A DNA stretch of 64,000 nucleotides from Gnetum montanum (taxonomy: Eukaryota > Streptophyta > Gnetopsida > Gnetales > Gnetaceae), in the NCBI GenBank assembly GCA_015680685.1, contig MNCI01004986.1, positions 17,084 to 81,083 on the forward strand, written 5' to 3'. Positions 58,498 to 64,000 of this stretch are shown one piece after another. Made by a program: the position numbers and the translations under genes. Under the pieces are notes generated by a model. The model did no database searches. It had not been told where the DNA came from and saw nothing but the letters and a program-made list of their open reading frames with translations. Position 1 is the first letter of the stretch, and the number at the start of each line of letters is the position of its first letter.

Positions 58498-59361
58498 TGA
58501 TGAGCATTGGAGTATCCAACATCCAATCGTTATACTGCCTATGTGTTGCCCTAGTTAAACTCTACAAATAAGGTAATGTGATTATACCAGTAATCAATTA
58601 GTGTTCATGATCATTATCTTCCCATGTGAGTTAGTAAAATCAATGCATCTCGTTTAACTCATGATGCGATATATGATATTGATGTTGAATTGGCCATTAG
58701 GCTCTTAGTAAACATGAAGTGAAAGTAAAGGTTTCTAAATCTAAGTGACAGTAAAATAAATCTAAACTAGCCTATGTAATGAGTAGCCAATCCTAATCTT
58801 CCAATCACACCTTGGACTTCACACAACTACTACTGGTATTACCAAGTACTAAACTACTAGGTGTACCAAGTGATAGTACTACTAGGTTACCAAGTAGTTA
58901 CACTTATGTGATCAAGATCATTCATACTCATTCTACTTAACAACATTAAAAGTAAATGGCAAGGAATGGTAAACATTAACTATGAAAATAGTAAACTAAT
59001 TGAAAACAGAAATAAAAATAAGTGTTGCTACAATGATGTAGAATAATATTGATCTTTATTGCTATGCATGCAATGCATCCAAGTACATCACAAAAATAAA
59101 GATTTTGTTTAATTACAAAACATCACATTGCAGGCACACACTGGTAAGTACTAATTGTAAGAAAACAAACTGAAAGAGTTCTATTACTATGCTATCAAAT
59201 CTACTACAGATTTGTATGCTTATGTGTTTTTTATATAGGTTGGCACACATATCAAAATATTTTTTATACGATAACATATGCTAAGATATAATAACGTATC
59301 TACATCGTAGATATGATATTGTAACTACGATATCGTTGTTGTGAAAAATCTAGATTTATCA
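58498..59361 (-). repeat. LTR of element G remnant (864 bp)
   Basis: Starts TGATGAGCATTGG after CACGT and ends ATTTATCA, then TATCCCCATGACTAATTG, a minus-strand polypurine junction. It is therefore a 3' LTR with 3' internal sequence attached. GATATC-like motifs near 59310-59340. Confidence 0.78.
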
Positions 59362-59889
59362 TATCCCCATGACTAATTGAAAACTTATCCTTGAGTTAAA
59401 ACAAAATGAGGATGGAGTTCGTTACAAAATTGGGAGGTAGATTTACATGACACTAAATTCTATATACATGACTCTCTAGTGCCATAATGGAGTTTATAAA
59501 AATGAACACATGACATAATAATTTTGTCAAAAAAGAAAAAAACAAAATTTGGTGAGGTTGAGTGCAGCCTTATGTTGTACCAGGAAAAGGTGGCTCTTCT
59601 ATTGGTTTCTTTTTGTTGTCATTAGGCCTCTTAAATTGATATTTGTTCCAGTGTGCCTGTAACTTCTTCTCTTCCGTTCTTGGATCATGAAACGTCCATG
59701 CTAATGAACCAATGTTTGATGGGGTCAACATGTGTCATGGACATCATAGTGGCAAAAATATCTAATTAGCTTTAACATATCACACCACAAATTATCGTCT
59801 CTTTTCTTCAAAACCTCATGCCTTTTCTTTGAGTTCATGTTAATTTATTAATCATCTAGCCAAATTTGCTAATACATCTTTTTTCCCTT
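59362..59889 (-). other. 3' internal remnant of element G
   Basis: About 530 bp of noncoding internal sequence beginning CCTTGAGTTAAAACAAAATGAGG, related to the region right of the LTR in B and E. It is cut off where element F's LTR begins. No protein seen. Confidence 0.55.
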
Positions 59890-60684
59890 GATAGCTAGCT
59901 ATAAATATAGTGCCCAGGTGCACAATAGGGAATAATTTAGAAGAAGAAGTCTTTCAAGAAGTCTAGTAGCAGTTAAGTAGCGAAACTCTTGTAGTCTGTT
60001 TGAAGGTTAGAGTATTTTGCTAGTGCCCACAACAAGAGGTCAAAGTGTGAACAAATCTTTATTCGAGCATTATGTACCTGAGCACACCTTATGTATAGTA
60101 ATAAAGATGAGCTCTTTGATTCATCCTTGCAGCACTTGAGATTTTTTTTCTTACAAATTTATTTTATTTTATTTTCTTATGCATTTATTTTATTTTATGC
60201 ACTTTATATTTCTATTATTAACATAGAAATTCATTTTGATCAATTCAGAAAATCATTAAATTACACTCAGTATGATCACTTCGCGTATGCCTATAACACT
60301 TGGTAACCTAGTAACGATTAGAGTTTGGTAATCCCAGTAGTGTTGCACTAGTTCAGGATGTGTATGGCAAGTGAGAACGGCTATTGGTGTTAGGATTAGT
60401 TAAAGCCTAGTTAATCAGTAGTTAAGTTCAATTAGTCACTTAATTATCTTTCCCTTCCCTGCTAGTGCAGGACATAAAAACATAGAAGCTATAAAAATCA
60501 TATGCCTCAAGCTTATTTAACCATACAATTGTGACATATAGGTAAGCTTGGGAAGACAACAATCAACCAACCCGTCATTGTTCCACAAAGGTGCATAGGC
60601 ACTTAGTCCTTGGAATTTGACCAGATCATGCATGAAACACTTGTATTCGTATGGTTGAGCATAGGGGTACCTCGCCACTCATCA
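59890..60684 (+). repeat. 5' LTR of element F, truncated at its 5' end
   Basis: The LTR is recognisable from the TATAAATA box (59900-59907) to CGCCACTCATCA at 60684; the TGATGA start and most of U3 are absent. AATAAAGATGAG near 60100 is the polyadenylation region. Confidence 0.8.
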
Positions 60685-60685
60685 T

Positions 60686-60703
60686 TGGCACCGTTGTCGA
60701 GGA
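60686..60703 (+). promoter_or_regulatory. primer binding site of element F (tRNA-Asp)
   Basis: TGGCACCGTTGTCGAGGA, one base after the LTR; three transitions from the tRNA-Asp complement TGGCGCCGTTGCCGGGGA. A second, poorer copy of the LTR-end plus PBS occurs 37-40 bases later (CTCATCATTAGCACCATTGC near 60720). Confidence 0.85.
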
Positions 60704-60862
60704 GTTAGTTTTTTGTGCACTCATCATTAGCACCATTGCTGGGGACTTAGTTTTGTGTGCACTAATTAGAACATAGGAAATAATTCACATCATTGGAACA
60801 AACCCTTAGGGTTCATTGAGAAAATAATAAATAATAATACATTGCACACTGAATAGACAAGT

Positions 60863-62650
60863 ATGTCTCCTTCTTCGTACTGCCTACGTCTAAAATAGGA
60901 AACAACCGACAGCGTAATAGACATGATGTTGATCTACCAGTCCCTCAACAAGTTTGAGTGCTATATATTCATCCCAATGAGTATATACCATACTTCACCT
61001 TTATCCTCCATCAAGATAAACAACTGTGTTGATGAGATTTAGAAGGTAACATAGTGTTACCTCCTGATCGTTCAATCCCAAGCATGCTTCTTCATGCTCT
61101 CACATGAATTGACATGCCACACGTACATGTAGAATACATTGTGCAAGACCATGTCTCAAGAGAATTTCGTTCCATGGAGGTACAACTTCAAAAGGACTTG
61201 CAATAGAAGAGACATCATAAGTCTTTGAAGGGTAAGTGATCCCAGGATGTCCCACATGTCTTAAGCGAAAATGAGGGTGGTCAACCTACCTCGAGCAATT
61301 GACCACANTCAATTCAGCAACATTTTCATTTCTATTCCAACTTCATGGTTAATTAACTGTTGCAGAATTCTTTACAAGAAAGAACATAATCCTCCTTGAA
61401 CAATTTCAGTTCATTAGGATTCTGTACCTCACCATTTGCAAATAAGTCCACCTGTTCCATGAAATGTTAAAAATGTGCCAATAGGGATAAAGGTAGGAAA
61501 AGTGGAAGTTATAGACAAAACTACCAAGAAAGGAGATGAGGGCACTCTAGAAAGTCACAACATAGAAGAAGGGAGAGTAGAGAAAAACATAGGCATCATA
61601 GACACCTTGGACGAGATGATCATGATGAACCCCTACTCACTACTCAAAGTATGTTAAACATAACTAAGGCTGTTAGAATTCCATCAAGGCACCAAAAAGA
61701 TAGTAGGATCAAGAGATTAGATATGAACAATATTCCATGATTTAAACGGGGATACAACGTTGATCCTTAGAATCATTTACAAGCATTCCATGATGCGTGT
61801 GCCTTACAAAATATACAGAACGAATGGAAAAATCTTAAGTTGTTTCCACAGACACTAGTTAAAGAAGCGGAAAGCTGCTATCGGTCTTTAGAACTAGAAT
61901 CCATTCGTAGGTGGAGTACTATGTTAGAACTATTTAATGACAAGTATCAAATGTACTACCGAGTGTCTAACTTGCGAAAGCAAATCCAAGGCTGGAAACA
62001 AGGAGGACATGAACCCTTGGATGCTGCCATGGGCCAATATTATGCACTGTTACACCATTGTCCTAGCCATGATTATTTGCAAAGGGATCAACTGCACCAT
62101 CTTGTGGATGGGCTTAGGCATGAAACGAGAAGAGCCCTTGGAACTTATGCCGAAGGAAGACTATCCGAGCTTAGGTCCCATCAAATCCAAAGACTATTGG
62201 AGCAAGTTTCTAAGGAAGAAGGTGAGCTACAGAAGAGAGAAAGTGCAGAAGAGTATAATCGAGATCCTTCCCTTCAGAAGAGGGGAGTAAGATTTTGTGA
62301 GGATAAAGAAGAGTCACTACTCGAAGAGATGGTGAATAGGAAAAATTTTCCTATCCAAAAGATGACATCAGAAAGGCAGACCAAATGTGGGATTCCCTAG
62401 ATAATAGGTTTCAATCTATTCTTAAAATAGTAGAGGAGTCTAGAGAGTAAGATAGTGAGCACGAAAAAAGAAAAAAGAGAGAAGTTGGACATGCACATAA
62501 CAAGGGTAAGGGCAAAGTTTCCATCATTGAAGAGGTTTTGGAGTCGGAAACAAACAATGATAGTGGATGTGAAATATGTCAATATGACCATCCTAAGGAA
62601 TGTTTCCCTATAATCTCACATCTATAGAAGTCTAGGGTGTATGCACTCAA
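60863..62650 (+). pseudogene. gag: gag of element F
   Basis: Starts MSPSS at 60863, soon stopped. HPNEYIPYFTFILHQDK (about 60975-61025) is shared with element B. The best stretch, 61840-62400, holds the capsid core: KNLKLFPQTLVKEAE, SLELESIRRWSTMLELFNDK, IQGWKQGGHEPLDAAMGQYY and RHETRRALGTYAEGRLSELR. A zinc-knuckle-like CEICQYDHPKEC lies near 62570-62605. Single N at 61308. It is the least damaged gag of this family in the window. Confidence 0.88.
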
Positions 62651-63124
62651 CCCACGATTAAACAAAAGGCAAATACCCCGAATGTTACCTTATCCTCAAG
62701 GCAACCCAAGGTAGTTCCACCAACCCTTAACATATTATCCCAGTGGAACTCCACCACAATCAATTGAGCAATATCAACAATGACAGCATCTGCAATCATG
62801 GGGAATGCCACCACCAAGGTAATAGTATCCTTACTGACACCTGACCTATATGGATATTACGTGCAGTAGCCAATCTCCCCATGTGACTCTACTGGTCATG
62901 TCACTCTTCAACCTCACTACCAAGCTGATGAGTATTATGAAACTCCCTCCTCTAGAGGCAATATTCTATAAGCATATCATCCTTCTCATCCGACCACATC
63001 TCTTCCACCATTAGCTCCACTACCACCTACTCCAGCTATGTAGGGTAAAATCCCTACCCAACCACAGCAACATAATGCCATAAGGGTTGTTAACTATTAA
63101 CCTACTGTTGGTTATAACAACCAT
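62651..63124 (+). other. Pro/Tyr/Gln-rich gag tail of element F
   Basis: Matches 914-1411 in element A. It codes, with several stops, for a low-complexity Pro/Tyr/Gln-rich linker between knuckle and protease. Confidence 0.6.
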
Positions 63125-64000
63125 ATGAAGAAAAGACCTTTCTTTAGAACCAACAGACCAACTAAGCCCTTGCAATCACAAGTGGATGGTTCCTTAGATG
63201 CCTCAATATCAATCAAAACTTTGAAGCCTCCTTCAACTCAACCACCACACTCAACGCATACGGTCATGCTAACACATGTTGTCACCAATTGGATCAAAGC
63301 TAGCCACCTTCCCAAGAAATTCTCTGATCCTGGGAGTCCTCTGATATACTTACAAATCATTGGAAATGCACTGCGCAAGGCTCTTTTGGATTCAAGTTTC
63401 AATGTTAACTTGATTTCTCAAGAAATGTACAAGGCCTGAAACCTACCTCCATTGAAAAAGAGAAACATCCATCTAGAGTTGGCTGACCAGTCCATCATTG
63501 TACTATTGAAACTGGTGGAAGACATTGTTACCACTATGTGTGGGTGGTCGTACCCAGCTAACTTCCTAGTGATTTAGGTAAACAATGGTACGGGGGACTT
63601 CCCAATCATAATGGTAAGAGCATGGCTAAGAACCATCGATGCATGCCTAGGAATCCATGATCTTTCCCTAAAAGTATCAAAGGAAAATACATTCAGAAAG
63701 ATCGAGAAGAAGAAAGCTCCATGCATCGCATACAATGACACAGGGTGTAATTACATGTAGAGGTCATGGTTTGTGCAAAGTTTAACATTGCCTGCATGCA
63801 ATCAGTGTGCATAAGTGATCAACATACAAAGATGCCTATATGTAGCAGCCACACAATAAGAAGGCACCCAGTGGCTGACAACTGATTAAGAAAGAAGTTC
63901 ACTCATATGCATGGAACCAACTGAGTGTTTCACTTGCACTTACATTGATAGCATAGATGCATTAGAGCAAGTCCACCACCAACTTCCAAGTCTTAACCTC
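63125..64000 (+). pseudogene. protease and start of pol of element F
   Basis: Opens MKKRPFFRTN as in element A (1412). The active site is KALLDSSFNVNLIS (about 63380-63420), with the catalytic triplet D-S-G changed to D-S-S. LVEDIVTTMCGWSYPANFLV (about 63510-63570) and KIEKKKAPCIAY (63700-63735) follow. The linker to RT continues to the window end. Stops at 63439, 63576 and later. Confidence 0.85.

Larger units (their letters stand above)
59890..64000 (+). mobile_element. Athila-like element F, 5' part (window ends inside)
   Basis: A 5' LTR lacking its first part, a tRNA-Asp primer site, leader, gag and protease on the + strand. Its gag and protease align with 1-2330 of element A at high similarity and in the same direction, so A and F are one subfamily. 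RT and beyond lie outside the window. Confidence 0.9.

Noticed and set aside
1-64000. tRNA, rRNA or other structural RNA genes
   Set aside because: None found by eye; the only tRNA-like words are primer binding sites beside LTRs.

Overview
This window is dense, old, repeat-rich nuclear DNA from a seed plant with a large genome. A gymnosperm is my guess, not something the sequence proves. The evidence is Athila-lineage and Tat-lineage Ty3/gypsy retrotransposons with plant tRNA primer sites, a Helitron, a plant LINE, a TRIM element and a decayed G-type lectin receptor-kinase exon. No intact host gene is visible. Almost every coding region carries stops, many of them TAG/TAA/TGA where the family has Gln, Arg or Trp codons, the pattern expected from long C-to-T decay of methylated DNA.

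Layout. 1-8039: 3' part of Athila-like element A (+) with its 3' LTR. 8040-14700: an LTR scrap, then a LINE (-) broken by a complete 1.03 kb TRIM (9846-10875, TSD GGATA) and by a lone LTR (12770-13625). 15479-15795: lectin-RLK fragment. 15908-16331: long inverted-repeat foldback. 16520-27717: complete Athila-like element B (-), TSD TTATT, containing a chimeric inverted LTR. 27723-58110: one Helitron Rep-helicase gene (-) scattered in four pieces by insertions. 30415-48505: complete 18.1 kb Tat/Ogre-type element T (-), TSD ATACC, inside a solo LTR (H, TSD TATAC), itself inside the Helitron. 51041-57349: gag-only Athila-like element E (-), also inside the Helitron. 58498-59889: element G remnant (-). 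59890-64000: 5' part of Athila-like element F (+), cut by the window end.

The most unusual object is inside T. Between its protease and reverse transcriptase, on the opposite strand, lies a multi-exon gene (37550-42246). Seven GT-AG introns can be placed there, and each joins its exons in a compatible phase. Its first long exon resembles an FCP1/NIF-type HAD phosphatase domain; the rest is unrecognised and ends in a coiled-coil-like, acidic tail. It is decayed here, but the arrangement suggests a host-derived or accessory antisense gene carried by a Tat element.

Assembly caution. Single Ns at 17378, 41181, 50856, 51040, 57350 and 57762 mark joins. At most of them the flanks are duplicated or inverted in ways that look like scaffolding errors (a 738 bp tandem copy at 40443-41920, an inverted 183 bp copy at 50857-51039, a flipped contig at 57351-57761). 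A further single N lies at 61308, and 18712-18944 is a run of Ns.
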